Counted from the first letter of the stretch, positions 50,283-58,669 are shown. The stretch is DNA of 64,000 bases from Martinezella lusitana (GCF_010668395.1 NZ_WUEY01000002.1:310001-374000); one strand, 5' to 3'. Notes: generated by a model from the sequence alone, not told the origin. Numbers and translations are program-made.

Positions 50283-51152
50283 ATGAACAATGCAAGGCTG
50301 GCCGCGGCTTCGCTGACAGTGTTTCTGATCAATCTGGACCGGGCGGGCGATCGCCTTGCGGCGATGCAAGCCAAATTGCAGGGAAGCGGCCTCTCGTTCG
50401 AGCGCGTAGCCGCTGTCGATGGCAATTCGATCGATTTTCCAACGCCGAAATTCAGTGAAATTTCCTTTCGTTTCATGCATGGCCGCCGGCGTAATCCGGG
50501 CGAAATCGGCTGCTATCTGAGCCATATAGAATGTGCCCGCCGGCTGCTTGCCTCGCAGAACGAGTTCGCTCTCATTCTCGAGGACGATCTCGAATTTCCG
50601 CCGGATCTTGTCGATATCCTGGAAGCCGCGCTCGAACAGGATGCGCGATGGGATATCCTGCGCCTGTCGAGCGTCAGCGCAGGCAGAAAGTTCGATTTCT
50701 GCAAGCTTACGGAAAGCCGCAGCCTTGCGATCGCGCTGACCCGGGAAAAGGGATCCGGTGCCTATCTCATCAATCGACGGGCAGCGAGATGGTTTGTCGA
50801 GAAACTCCTGCCGATGCGGCTGCCGTTCGATCTTGCCTTCGATCTCGAATTCTTCCGGGGCCTCAAGTCAGCTTTCGTCACTCCGGTTCCCATCAATCAG
50901 CAACTCGGGTTGCCATCACAAATTCAGGGGCTTCGACAGCGGCGGCGCTACCATCGTTCGCGTGCGCACTATCTGACGGTGATACCATGCCGGGCGTTCA
51001 TTGAAGCGAGCAGGCTGCTGACCCGGACTCCGAGGTTGGTGGCCTTGCTTCTTCAAAGCCGGATTGCGGCCACGAGACGCCGCCATCGCGAACTCGGTGC
51101 CGAGATTATGGCTTCGCTCAACGGAACGACGCAACTTGGCGATCCGCAATGA
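50283..51152 (+). CDS. Glycosyltransferase family 25 protein
   Basis: A 289-residue GT25-type transferase. It has the entry strand LTVFLINLDRAGDRLAAM, the segment EIGCYLSHIECARRLL, the metal/donor motif ALILEDDLEFPPDL, and GSGAYLINRRAARWFVEKL with PFDLAFDLEFF. GT25 enzymes add sugars to lipooligosaccharide or other envelope glycans, working at the cytoplasmic face. The ATG at 50283 has GAAGG just upstream; an alternative ATG at 50265 is possible. It is divergent from the activator gene and has no glycan-synthesis neighbours, so its acceptor is unknown. The C-terminus is arginine-rich. Confidence 0.85.
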   Translation: MNNARLAAASLTVFLINLDRAGDRLAAMQAKLQGSGLSFERVAAVDGNSIDFPTPKFSEISFRFMHGRRRNPGEIGCYLSHIECARRLLASQNEFALILEDDLEFPPDLVDILEAALEQDARWDILRLSSVSAGRKFDFCKLTESRSLAIALTREKGSGAYLINRRAARWFVEKLLPMRLPFDLAFDLEFFRGLKSAFVTPVPINQQLGLPSQIQGLRQRRRYHRSRAHYLTVIPCRAFIEASRLLTRTPRLVALLLQSRIAATRRRHRELGAEIMASLNGTTQLGDPQ

Positions 51153-51321
51153 GATGGGGAAGGCCCGAGCCACGTCAGGCTTCGCCGCCCGATTTATTTT
51201 AGCGGCTGCCGGGATATCGCGTCCTTTTGCCAAGCCTGCCATGGTTGCCTTTCCGCCCTTGAGCCTGATAAGACGAGGCATATTTCGTCATATGATTGAT
51301 TGATGTTCAGGAGGATTTGTC

Positions 51322-52116
51322 ATGACAGAACTCGCGCAATCGCTTGCGTCCATTCGTATCCCCGATCTGGCCGGAAAGCGGGTGCTGATAACAGGCGCCT
51401 CGACCGGCATCGGCGCCGCCGTCGCACGCGCCTTTGCCGCCCAGGGCATGAAGATCGGCCTCCACTTCAATGCGAGCCGCGAGCCGGCGGAAAAGCTGGC
51501 GGATGAAATCAAGGCTGCCGGCGGCACGGCGCATCTTATCCAGGGCGATGTCTCGCAGGACGGCGGGACAGAACGCGTCGTCAAGGACGCAGTCGAAGTG
51601 CTGGGTGGCCTCGATGGCCTGGTGAACAATGCCGGCGGCATGCTGGGGAGGATTCCAACGGCCGAGATGACGGACGAGCACTATGAGCGGGTCATGAACC
51701 TCAACGCCCGCTCCGTGCTTGCGGCAACCCGCGCGGCCCATCCCCATCTCAGGCAGCAGGGCGGCTTCATCATCAACACCACCTCGATCGCCGCGCGCAA
51801 TGGCGGCGGCAACGGCGCTATCCTCTATGCAGCCTCCAAGGGGTTCGTCTCGACCATCACCCACGGCCATGCCAAGGAATTCGTCAACGACAAGATCCGC
51901 GTCAATGCGGTCGCGCCAGGCGTCATCGCAACGCCGTTCCATGAACGCTATACCAATGACGAGCAGATGGAGCTGCAGCGCAAGACGATTCCCATGGGCT
52001 TTGTCGGCACGCCGGAAGATTGCGTCGGCGCCTATCTGTTCCTCGCCTCCGCGACGCTTTCCGGCTACATCACCGGCCAGATCATCGAGGTCAATGGCGG
52101 CCAGTTGATGCCATAA
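51322..52116 (+). CDS. SDR-family oxidoreductase (FabG-like)
   Basis: A 264-residue classical short-chain dehydrogenase with the cofactor loop ITGASTGIGAAVARAF, NNAGG, a catalytic Ser (NTTSIAARNGGG), and YAASKG (Tyr-xxx-Lys). The C-terminal end is YITGQIIEVNGGQLMP. The HFNASR turn after the first beta-alpha-beta unit suggests NADP use. GGAGG precedes the ATG. It stands alone, 90 bases before the LigD-type polymerase gene. The substrate cannot be assigned. Confidence 0.88.
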   Translation: MTELAQSLASIRIPDLAGKRVLITGASTGIGAAVARAFAAQGMKIGLHFNASREPAEKLADEIKAAGGTAHLIQGDVSQDGGTERVVKDAVEVLGGLDGLVNNAGGMLGRIPTAEMTDEHYERVMNLNARSVLAATRAAHPHLRQQGGFIINTTSIAARNGGGNGAILYAASKGFVSTITHGHAKEFVNDKIRVNAVAPGVIATPFHERYTNDEQMELQRKTIPMGFVGTPEDCVGAYLFLASATLSGYITGQIIEVNGGQLMP

Positions 52117-52205
52117 ATACGGCTTCCGATCGCTTTGCGCGCCGGGCAATGCTAGTCTGCCCGGCGCGGCGACCTTCACGTCGCAAAAGATGGAGCGCAT
52201 GCAAG

Positions 52206-53093
52206 ATGGCAAAGACGCCCATTCAAGACGGCTTCGAAACGTCCGTGAAATTGACGCATCCGGACCGGATCTACTGGCCCGACGATAAGGTCAGCAAGCA
52301 GGACCTTCTCGATTACTACGCCCTGGCCTGGCAGCGGATGAAACCCTTCGTCGCCAATCGTCCCCTCGCCCTTCTGCGCTGCCCCGACGGCATCGACGGG
52401 CCGCGCTTTTTCCAGAAGCATGCCTGGAAGGGCATCAATCCGCATATCGAGGAAATTGCCGACCCCGAGGACAAGGAGGCTGCAAGGCTTCTGAAGATCG
52501 AAGACTTCGACGGTCTGGCCGCTCTCGTCCAATCGGCGGCGCTGGAAATTCACCCCTGGGGCACGACCATAGATCATTGGGAAGAGCCCGACATGATCAT
52601 CATGGATCTCGATCCCGGCGAGGATGTCGCCTGGAGCAAGGTCGTCACCGCGGCAAAGGAAATAAGGGAACGGTTTTCCAGGCAGGGATTGACCTCCTTC
52701 GTCAAGACATCCGGCGGCAAGGGGCTGCATGTCGTGGCCTCCCTGAAGCCGCAGGCGAATTGGCCGCAAGTGAAGGATGCCGCCGAGGCCATCGCCCATG
52801 CCATGAGCGCCGATAGCCCGGAGACATATCTATCGGTCGCCAGCAAGGCGAAGCGGGAAGGCCATATCTTCATCGACTACCTGCGCAACGGCCGCGGCAA
52901 TACCGCCGTGGCGCCCTATTCGACCCGCGCCAGAAAAGGGGCGGCCGTTTCGATGCCGGTCAGCTGGGAAGAATTGGACGGCAGGATCGGCCCCGCCTCC
53001 TTCACCGTCGGCAATGCCGCCTCGCGCTTGAACCGGTCGAGCGCCGATCCTTGGGCCGATTTTTCCAAAGCCGCTTCGCCGCTGAACCTGTGA
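52206..53093 (+). CDS. Stand-alone LigD-type polymerase/primase domain
   Basis: A 295-residue protein consisting only of the archaeo-eukaryotic primase-like polymerase domain found in bacterial non-homologous end-joining ligase LigD. Visible parts are VKLTHPDRIYWPDDKVSKQD, the catalytic Asp pair in IIMDLDPGEDVAW, SGGKGLHVVASL with the active-site histidine, and NGRGNTAVAPYSTRARKGA with the conserved PVSWEEL. There is no ligase or nuclease domain and no Ku gene in the window. It could fill or extend broken ends together with a ligase and Ku encoded elsewhere. The ATG at 52206 has AGATGG/GGAGCG context upstream; a frame extending to 52020 overlaps the SDR gene. Confidence 0.9.
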   Translation: MAKTPIQDGFETSVKLTHPDRIYWPDDKVSKQDLLDYYALAWQRMKPFVANRPLALLRCPDGIDGPRFFQKHAWKGINPHIEEIADPEDKEAARLLKIEDFDGLAALVQSAALEIHPWGTTIDHWEEPDMIIMDLDPGEDVAWSKVVTAAKEIRERFSRQGLTSFVKTSGGKGLHVVASLKPQANWPQVKDAAEAIAHAMSADSPETYLSVASKAKREGHIFIDYLRNGRGNTAVAPYSTRARKGAAVSMPVSWEELDGRIGPASFTVGNAASRLNRSSADPWADFSKAASPLNL

Positions 53094-53095
53094 TC

Positions 53096-53662
53096 CTATA
53101 CGAGGAACGGGATCAGCGCCGGTGTCCGCGATTTGTAGTCGGCATAATCGCGGCCGAACATCTCGTTCATCCAGCTTTCCTCGATCTGAACGCGCCGCAG
53201 CACGGCATAGAGCACGGCGGCGATGGCAAGTACGGCAGCAACATCGCCACGCGCGATGGCCGAGCCGATGACAGCGAGCATCAAGCCCGAATAGATCGGA
53301 TGGCGGACAAGCGCATAGGGACCGGACCGTATGAGCGCGTGATCTTCCTTGAGCGTAATCACCCCGCTCCAGTTGCGGCCGATGTGATACCTGGCCCACA
53401 CCGCGAAGAGCAGGCCGATAAGCGTCAAGGCCGCACCGATCGCATAGGTCGCCGGATGATGCGGGAGGATGGCAAATCGCAGCGGCCCCAGCCACGAACG
53501 GTCAACCACCAGAAGGAAGGCACCGATCCAGATCGGCAAGGTATTGCCGAGCCGTGATAGCGGATCCTCCTGCCGCACGCTTTTCTTGACGCCGAACGAG
53601 GCAAACAGCCAGATCAGCAGCCAGACGACCCAGCACGCGGGAATAAATTGATAGAGGAGCAT
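53096..53662 (-). CDS. Isoprenylcysteine methyltransferase-like membrane protein (ICMT/PEMT family)
   Basis: A 188-residue membrane protein with about five hydrophobic segments. The C-terminal family motif (ALIRSGPYALVRHPIYSGLM, then EESWMNEMFGRDYADYKSRT) is that of the ICMT/phospholipid methyltransferase group, which uses S-adenosylmethionine at the membrane. It starts 3 bases after the GST gene stop, so the two are co-transcribed. It ends just 2 bases from the convergent LigD-type polymerase gene. Bacterial members rarely have a proven substrate. Confidence 0.82.
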   Translation of the reverse strand: MLLYQFIPACWVVWLLIWLFASFGVKKSVRQEDPLSRLGNTLPIWIGAFLLVVDRSWLGPLRFAILPHHPATYAIGAALTLIGLLFAVWARYHIGRNWSGVITLKEDHALIRSGPYALVRHPIYSGLMLAVIGSAIARGDVAAVLAIAAVLYAVLRRVQIEESWMNEMFGRDYADYKSRTPALIPFLV

Positions 53663-53665
53663 CGC

Positions 53666-54403
53666 TCACGCCGTATCTTTATCCAGCTCCGGATAGTGCC
53701 GGAAAATGCCGTTCTCATTGAAGGGAATGCGGCGATCGGATTCAAGATAGCGAGCAATGTTGGGCCGTTTCATGACGGTTGCATGCAGCGCCGTCAGATG
53801 CGGATAGCGACGACCCAGATGTGCTGTCGCCCGCGGGAAAGCGTAGCGCAGGCCCTCATAGACCTGGAACAGCGACAGATCGACGTAGGTGAGCGCATTG
53901 CCGAAGATATGGCTCGGTCCATGTGGGTTTTGCTGCAGGACGCGTTCGAAATATCCGAGGAATTTCGGAATGCGGTTTTCGATGAATTCGGCGGCGCGGT
54001 CCTTGGCCTCGTCCTTCTGGTCCTCGTAATACTTCGATGTGGCGATGGGGTGGTGCGTATCATGGACCTCGGCGACGAGATCGGTAATCGTCAGTTGCAG
54101 GCCATTCAATACGTGCCGCTCTCCTTCGCCCTTCGGCGCAAGGCCAAGTTTCGGGCCGAGATACATCAATATATTCGCCACATGCGGAATGATGAGGTCT
54201 CCGTCCTTCAGAAACGGCGGAGCAAATGGAATATCGGAGCCAGCTCCGCTTTCCATGATCGCCAGCATGGCCGGCATTCCCTGCCCCTTGCTGGCCGAGC
54301 CCCGGCAGATATCGACATAGTCGGCACCGGCCTCCTCCAGCGCCAGCCGGACGAATTCACCACGCCCCTGGATGCCGTCCCAGTAGTAGAGTTCATAAGG
54401 CAT
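53666..54403 (-). CDS. Glutathione S-transferase family protein
   Basis: A 245-residue GST-like protein. The thioredoxin-type N-terminal domain opens YELYYWDGIQGRGEFVRLAL with the tyrosine typical of Alpha/Mu/Pi/Sigma-like GSTs. The helical C-terminal domain contains FGNALTYVDLSLFQVYEGL. The cis-proline region reads PFAPPFLKDGDLIIPHVANI, where the usual Gln-Ser is replaced by Pro-His, so glutathione binding may differ. It is upstream of, and coupled to, the ICMT-like gene. Confidence 0.82.
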   Translation of the reverse strand: MPYELYYWDGIQGRGEFVRLALEEAGADYVDICRGSASKGQGMPAMLAIMESGAGSDIPFAPPFLKDGDLIIPHVANILMYLGPKLGLAPKGEGERHVLNGLQLTITDLVAEVHDTHHPIATSKYYEDQKDEAKDRAAEFIENRIPKFLGYFERVLQQNPHGPSHIFGNALTYVDLSLFQVYEGLRYAFPRATAHLGRRYPHLTALHATVMKRPNIARYLESDRRIPFNENGIFRHYPELDKDTA

Positions 54404-54433
54404 TCGGCTTTCCCTCTCGAGAATGAAACACGG

Positions 54434-54727
54434 TCACTTGCGGCGATCGCCGTGCAAGTCTCTATGCAACTCCCGTCGCGCTTCCTTCAAGATCTCCCGG
54501 CGTTGCCGGCCAAGCCGGCTTCCGGTGCGGTCAATATAGAAATTCAGCGTCGACAAGGCCGAACGTAGGGGATCGAACTTGCGATGACTACCCATGACGG
54601 CGCGCTTCCTGATGGAGGCGACGATGATCTTTGGATCGTAAGCCGCGAAGATGCCGTCCTTGATGGGCAAGGTCTCGCGCTCGGTGCGCCCCTCGGGCAA
54701 GACCTTCCGACGCAAAGCGCCTTTCAT
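54434..54727 (-). CDS. DUF3175-family protein
   Basis: A 97-residue basic protein. The core LPIKDGIFAAYDPKIIVASI, then SHRKFDPLRSALSTLNFYID and LGRQRREILKEARREL matches the layout of DUF3175, a small family of unknown function often found in rhizobia. The ATG at 54727 is preferred over an upstream in-frame start at 54745. It lies between the GST and the Gly/Lys-rich stress-type gene on the same strand, spaced by about 25-30 bases, so a common transcript is likely. Confidence 0.68.
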   Translation of the reverse strand: MKGALRRKVLPEGRTERETLPIKDGIFAAYDPKIIVASIRKRAVMGSHRKFDPLRSALSTLNFYIDRTGSRLGRQRREILKEARRELHRDLHGDRRK

Positions 54728-54750
54728 GGCGACATCCTCTCGCACACGGA

Positions 54751-55065
54751 TCAGGAATGCGCGTGCCGCTCGTGCCGTCTGCGGGTCGCTGCCGCATTCT
54801 TCGCGGAGGCAGAGCGCTCGGCTGCGGGGCGGTTGGCGGAAGCGCGGCCGCCGATCCTGCCGCCCTTCTCGGACGACTCATGATTTTCAGGATGGCCGCG
54901 ACCCGAGCCGGATTTCTTGCCACCGCCGCTTTCCTTGTTCACGGTCGCCCAGGCGCGTCGCTCGGCTTCGTCATGAGAAACGCCGCGATCCTCGTAGCCT
55001 TCCTCGATATGCTCGGCTTTGCGCTTCTGCTTGTCGGTATAGGCGGATTTGTCTCCTCGTGGCAT
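54751..55065 (-). CDS. Small Gly/Lys-rich hydrophilic protein (annotated elsewhere as plasmid stabilization protein)
   Basis: A 104-residue very hydrophilic protein. It has an N-terminal conserved part (PRGDKSAYTDKQKRKAEHIE, EGYEDRGVSHDEAERRAW, TVNKESGGGKKSG) and a repetitive Gly/Ser/Ala/Lys tail (GGRIGGRASANRPAAERS). Similar proteins in rhizobia carry the name plasmid stabilization protein without evidence, and the composition looks more like a desiccation- or DNA-associated hydrophilin. AGGAGAAAG precedes the ATG. It is upstream of the DUF3175 gene. Confidence 0.72.
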   Translation of the reverse strand: MPRGDKSAYTDKQKRKAEHIEEGYEDRGVSHDEAERRAWATVNKESGGGKKSGSGRGHPENHESSEKGGRIGGRASANRPAAERSASAKNAAATRRRHERHAHS

Positions 55066-55104
55066 GATCTTTCTCCTTGTTGCGGATGAAAGACCAACAC
55101 GTCG

Positions 55105-55299
55105 TTACGGAAAAGGTTCCGAGATGCGACCGGGAGAGTTGCGATCGGCGGCCAGCGGCCACAGGCGCCGATCGCGGCGCGGCGTTGCGCGATTTTTGGC
55201 CGAAGCCGGGAAAAACACGCCGACGGAACGGTCGATGATCAGAATGAGGATCAGCGCCGCCAGGAGATAAAGTGCAGCGAGCACGAGAAGCGACGTCAC
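55105..55299 (-). CDS. Small one-helix membrane protein
   Basis: A 64-residue frame with a GTG start at 55299. One long hydrophobic helix (LLVLAALYLLAALILILIID) is followed by a basic, proline-containing tail that could lie in the cytoplasm. GGAGG lies about 10 bases upstream. The start overlaps the stop of the 33-residue frame at 55296-55397 by 4 bases (GTGA), suggesting translational coupling. No family is recognised. Real coding is plausible but unproven. Confidence 0.45.
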   Translation of the reverse strand: MTSLLVLAALYLLAALILILIIDRSVGVFFPASAKNRATPRRDRRLWPLAADRNSPGRISEPFP

Positions 55300-55397
55300 T
55301 CCACTACCTCCGCGCTGCCGGTAAAGCGTATGGAACAGCGCGCCGCAACGATCGTCGCGACAGTCATTTCCAGATCATCGATATAGTGACGGCGCAT
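55296..55397 (-). CDS. Tiny 33-residue peptide gene coupled to a membrane-protein gene
   Basis: On the minus strand an ATG at 55397 with AAGGGAG 7-13 bases upstream opens a 33-codon frame (MRRHYIDDLEMTVATIVAAR and on to EVVE). The frame ends in a TGA that overlaps the GTG start of the 64-residue membrane protein. It could be a leader peptide controlling the next gene or a small functional peptide. Evidence is the ribosome-binding site and the overlap only. Confidence 0.35.
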   Translation of the reverse strand: MRRHYIDDLEMTVATIVAARCSIRFTGSAEVVE

Positions 55398-55582
55398 TTG
55401 CGAGGCTCCCTTCGCACTCAGTAGCACCGATGTGTGACAACTATTTCGCGATTGGGATCCAAATGACCGAAATTACTGCGAATCTTTCCCCCAGAGGTTC
55501 CTTTAGAGAAGAGAGGCGGCCCGATGTCTGCCATCGGCCCGCCCCCATCTCCGCCACATCTCCAAAATTGCAGTGCCCGATG

Positions 55583-55855
55583 CTACGCCTTTGCGGCTGT
55601 CGCTTTTTTCGATGCCTTCTTTGCTGCCGGCTTGGCTGCAACCTCGTCGGCCGCCGCCGCCGCGGCAATCACCGTCTTGCGCTTGGCCTTGGGCTTGACC
55701 TCGATTTTGCCGGCTGTCGTCACACTTTCCTCGAGTGCGAAGCGCTCGCCGCTCGCACGGTGCCAGTGATCGACATCACGCCCGTAGGGATGGCCTTCTT
55801 CTTCCCATATGGCATATGCGCGCTTCTTGATCCATTCGTCCCGGGATTCCAACAT
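55583..55855 (-). CDS. DUF2934-domain protein with Ala/Lys-rich tail
   Basis: A 90-residue protein. The first 35 residues (MLESRDEWIKKRAYAIWEEE, then GHPYGRDVDHWHRA) form a DUF2934 motif, a short helical unit of unknown function common in rhizobia and other Proteobacteria. From about residue 45 to the end it is an Ala/Lys/Pro-rich tail resembling histone H1-like sequence, which suggests DNA or RNA binding. The ATG at 55855 has GGAGAAC upstream; an in-frame extension to 56017 is rejected as unlike the family. It belongs to the run of small stress-type genes here. Confidence 0.72.
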   Translation of the reverse strand: MLESRDEWIKKRAYAIWEEEGHPYGRDVDHWHRASGERFALEESVTTAGKIEVKPKAKRKTVIAAAAAADEVAAKPAAKKASKKATAAKA

Positions 55856-56091
55856 CTGCCGTTCTCCGTTCGCATCATTGAACAAGGTTTGATGAACAAT
55901 GCCCGTTCTTGAAACGCGGGCTTTCACGCCTCCCCCGAGCAGCCAAGACGCCATGGCTTCAAATTGCCAAGGCTCGTTTTCTTCTGTCTCGACTCTCGAA
56001 CCGCAGTGGCGCTTCAAACAAGAAACACTGGTTACCGTGGGGGACGGTAGCGAAGCAGCCGAAGCGTCCCAACTATGAAGGCGGGAGCAAA

Positions 56092-56208
56092 ATGGTTCAA
56101 TTAAAAATATCTAATACGCTGAGTTTTCGCACTACTATCGACGACATCCCGGTAATCGCGCGCGGGATCATTGCAGCTTTTGCGGGCAAAGATATACTCG
56201 CACCATGA
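56092..56208 (+). CDS. Tiny 38-residue ORF overlapping the cardiolipin synthase start
   Basis: An ATG at 56092 with GCGGGAG about 5-11 bases upstream opens a 38-codon frame (MVQLKISNTLSFRTTIDDIP, then VIARGIIAAFAGKDILAP). Its TGA overlaps the ATG of the cardiolipin synthase gene (ATGA at 56205-56208). The good ribosome-binding site and the exact overlap suggest a translated leader that couples to the downstream gene. The sequence is AT-richer than its neighbours and no family is recognised. It could also be chance. Confidence 0.4.
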   Translation: MVQLKISNTLSFRTTIDDIPVIARGIIAAFAGKDILAP

Positions 56209-57668
56209 TCGACCTGGTGGACGCCCATTGGGGCCAAATTCTTGCCGTCCTGTCCATTGCCATGGGGGCGGCTGCCGCCATTCATGCGGCGATGACCAAA
56301 GAAGACGTCCGCGCCGCGATCGGCTGGGTCGGCGTCGTCATCCTGTCGCCCATCATCGGTGCGCTGCTCTATGCCGTCGCGGGTATCAACCGCATCCGCC
56401 GCGCCTCGCTCAGCTCGCAGCGCGAGGCACTCTTCCGTAAGGATGCGAACGGCGAGCTTGCCAGCTTCGATGCCGATGACGAACAGGTAAGGCGGCTCTT
56501 CGGCGACCGTTTCGGCTCGATGAAGACGCTCGGCGACCGTGTCGTCCGCTATACGATGAGCACCGGCAATACCATCGAAATGCTGACCAGCGGCGATGTC
56601 GCCTATGCGGCGATGAAGGCCGCCATCGACGGCGCCGAGCGCAGCATCCTGATGGAAACCTACATCTTCGATCGGGACCCCATCGGCCTTCGCATCGCCG
56701 ACTCCCTGATCGCCGCCGTCAAGCGCGGCGTCAGCGTGCGCGTGCTGATCGATGCCGTCGGCGCCCGCTATTCCGTGCCGAGCATCATGGGTTATCTGAG
56801 CGAGGGCGGGGTTCACGTCGATGTCTTCAACGGCAACGTCATCATCGGGCTCCGGCTGCCCTATGCCAACTTGCGCACCCACCGCAAGATTCTGACCGTC
56901 GACGGGCGGATAGCCTTTACCGGCGGCATGAACATCCGCCAGGGCTTCACCCGCGAATTTGCCCAGGACCACTGCGCCCGCGACATGCATTTCTGCGTGA
57001 CGGGGCCTGCCGTTGCCGATCTTTTCAACACCTCCGCCGAGGATTGGCGCTTCACCACAGGCGAAATGCTGAGTGGCGCTGAATGGCGGATTGCGACACC
57101 TTCCAACGAACCCGGGGCACCGGTCTTCATGCGCGTCGTCGCCTCCGGCCCCGACCGGAGCGTCGAAACCAATCACAAGATGCTGATCGGCGCGCTGTCG
57201 GTCGCCCACAGATCGATCCGCATCATGTCGCCCTATTTCCTGCCGGACCGGGAGCTCATCAGCGCGCTGGTCACCGCCGCCCGGCGCGGGGTCGAGGTCG
57301 ATATCGTCGTGCCGACGGCCAACAACCTGGTGCTGGTCGATCGTGCCATGACGGCGCAATTCGACCAGATGCTGAAGAACTATTGCCGCATCTGGCGGGC
57401 CGTAGGTCCGTTCAACCATTCCAAGCTGCTCGCTATCGATGGCATCTGGGCCTATGTCGGCTCTTCCAACCTCGATCCCCGCTCGCTGAGGCTCAATTTC
57501 GAGGTAGATCTCGAGGTGCTCGATCGCGGCTTTGCCGGCACGATCGATGCCCATATCGGCGCCATCCTGGAGACGGCGCACCCGGTCGATCTGGAAACGC
57601 TTCAAGCACGGCCTTTTGTCGTGCGGCTCATCGAGAAGATCCTCTGGCTCGGCTCGCCCTATCTCTGA
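56205..57668 (+). CDS. cls: Cardiolipin synthase (phospholipase D family)
   Basis: A 487-residue membrane-associated enzyme. Two N-terminal hydrophobic segments (about residues 9-28 and 36-60) are followed by two HKD catalytic motifs: HRKILTVDGRIAFTGGMN from about residue 226, and NHSKLLAIDGIWAYVGSSNL from about residue 404. It should condense two phosphatidylglycerols, or phosphatidylglycerol with phosphatidylethanolamine, into cardiolipin at the inner membrane. The start overlaps a tiny upstream frame by 4 bases. An EEP-family gene follows after 123 bases on the same strand. Confidence 0.92.
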   Translation: MIDLVDAHWGQILAVLSIAMGAAAAIHAAMTKEDVRAAIGWVGVVILSPIIGALLYAVAGINRIRRASLSSQREALFRKDANGELASFDADDEQVRRLFGDRFGSMKTLGDRVVRYTMSTGNTIEMLTSGDVAYAAMKAAIDGAERSILMETYIFDRDPIGLRIADSLIAAVKRGVSVRVLIDAVGARYSVPSIMGYLSEGGVHVDVFNGNVIIGLRLPYANLRTHRKILTVDGRIAFTGGMNIRQGFTREFAQDHCARDMHFCVTGPAVADLFNTSAEDWRFTTGEMLSGAEWRIATPSNEPGAPVFMRVVASGPDRSVETNHKMLIGALSVAHRSIRIMSPYFLPDRELISALVTAARRGVEVDIVVPTANNLVLVDRAMTAQFDQMLKNYCRIWRAVGPFNHSKLLAIDGIWAYVGSSNLDPRSLRLNFEVDLEVLDRGFAGTIDAHIGAILETAHPVDLETLQARPFVVRLIEKILWLGSPYL

Positions 57669-57791
57669 TGGTCATCGCCATGAACAATCTGTCCTTGTCG
57701 CAGCCTTTTTACATGACAACGCCGACGATCGCTTCCTATACTCCGGTTCATGTACCCGGCATGGTCTGATCAAGGAACGGTCGACGGATAG

Positions 57792-58631
57792 ATGCGGAAA
57801 AAGAAAGAAAGTCTCCGTGCGAGCATTCTGGACAGTCTGAAGAACCGAAAGAAATCGCGGCCCAAGCTGGCCGCAGAGCCGGATCGACCCGAAGGCACAT
57901 TGATCGCCTCGTACAATGTTCATAAATGCGTCGGCGCCGACCGCCGCTTCGATCCGGAAAGAACCAGTCGGGTCATTCACGAAATCGACGCTGATGTCAT
58001 CGGCCTGCAGGAGGCCGATACGCGCTTCGGAGAGCGCACGGGCCTCCTCGACCTGCGCCGGCTGGAACGCGAAACGGGGCTGATCCCCGTCCCCGTCGCC
58101 GGTGTCACGAAGGCGCATGGCTGGCACGGCAATGTCGTACTTTTCAAGCAAGGGACGGTGCGAAACGTCCACCAGATCAATCTGCCGGGGCTCGAGCCGC
58201 GCGGCGCCCTGATTGCCGAACTGGAACTTGCGCGCGGCGGGAGCCTCAGGATCATCGCCGCGCATCTCGGCTTGCTGCACCGCTCGCGGGCCCAGCAGAC
58301 GCGGCTTATCGTCGATCTGATGAACGACGGCAGCGATACGCCCACCATCCTGCTTGGCGATCTCAACGAGTGGCGCCTGGGAGACCGCTCGTCCCTCAAC
58401 ACCTTCCAGAGCGCCTTCGGGCCGCTGCCTCCCGCCGTCCCCAGCTTTCCATCGGCGCTGCCGCTGCTGGCGCTCGATCGCATCATGGCAAACCGTCGCG
58501 GCATGATCTCCGCGGTCGAAGTACACGACTCGCCGCTGGCGCGCATTGCTTCGGACCATCTTCCCATCAAGGCCGTGGTCAGCCTGGAAACGCTCGCCAG
58601 CGACGACAGGGTGCATTCGCATATCGCCTAG
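57792..58631 (+). CDS. Endonuclease/exonuclease/phosphatase (EEP) family protein
   Basis: A 279-residue metal-dependent phosphoesterase. The family motifs are TLIASYNVHKCVG (Asn metal ligand), DVIGLQEADTRFG (Glu), IIAAHLGLLHRSRAQQ (His), ILLGDLNEWRLGD (Asp/Asn) and ASDHLPIKAV (Asp-His pair). The first 35 residues are basic and polar, and there is no signal peptide. EEP genes next to cardiolipin synthase recur in Proteobacteria and suggest a lipid-phosphate substrate, but nuclease activity cannot be excluded. It follows cls on the same strand. Confidence 0.85.
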   Translation: MRKKKESLRASILDSLKNRKKSRPKLAAEPDRPEGTLIASYNVHKCVGADRRFDPERTSRVIHEIDADVIGLQEADTRFGERTGLLDLRRLERETGLIPVPVAGVTKAHGWHGNVVLFKQGTVRNVHQINLPGLEPRGALIAELELARGGSLRIIAAHLGLLHRSRAQQTRLIVDLMNDGSDTPTILLGDLNEWRLGDRSSLNTFQSAFGPLPPAVPSFPSALPLLALDRIMANRRGMISAVEVHDSPLARIASDHLPIKAVVSLETLASDDRVHSHIA

Positions 58632-58669
58632 ACATCATCGACATATTTCATGTTGGCTGTACAGATATA

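Noticed and set aside
54751-55065. Taking the Gly/Lys-rich protein as a plasmid partition or toxin-antitoxin component
   Set aside because: The plasmid stabilization label in databases has no visible basis here: no RelE/ParE or HTH fold, only hydrophilin-like composition.
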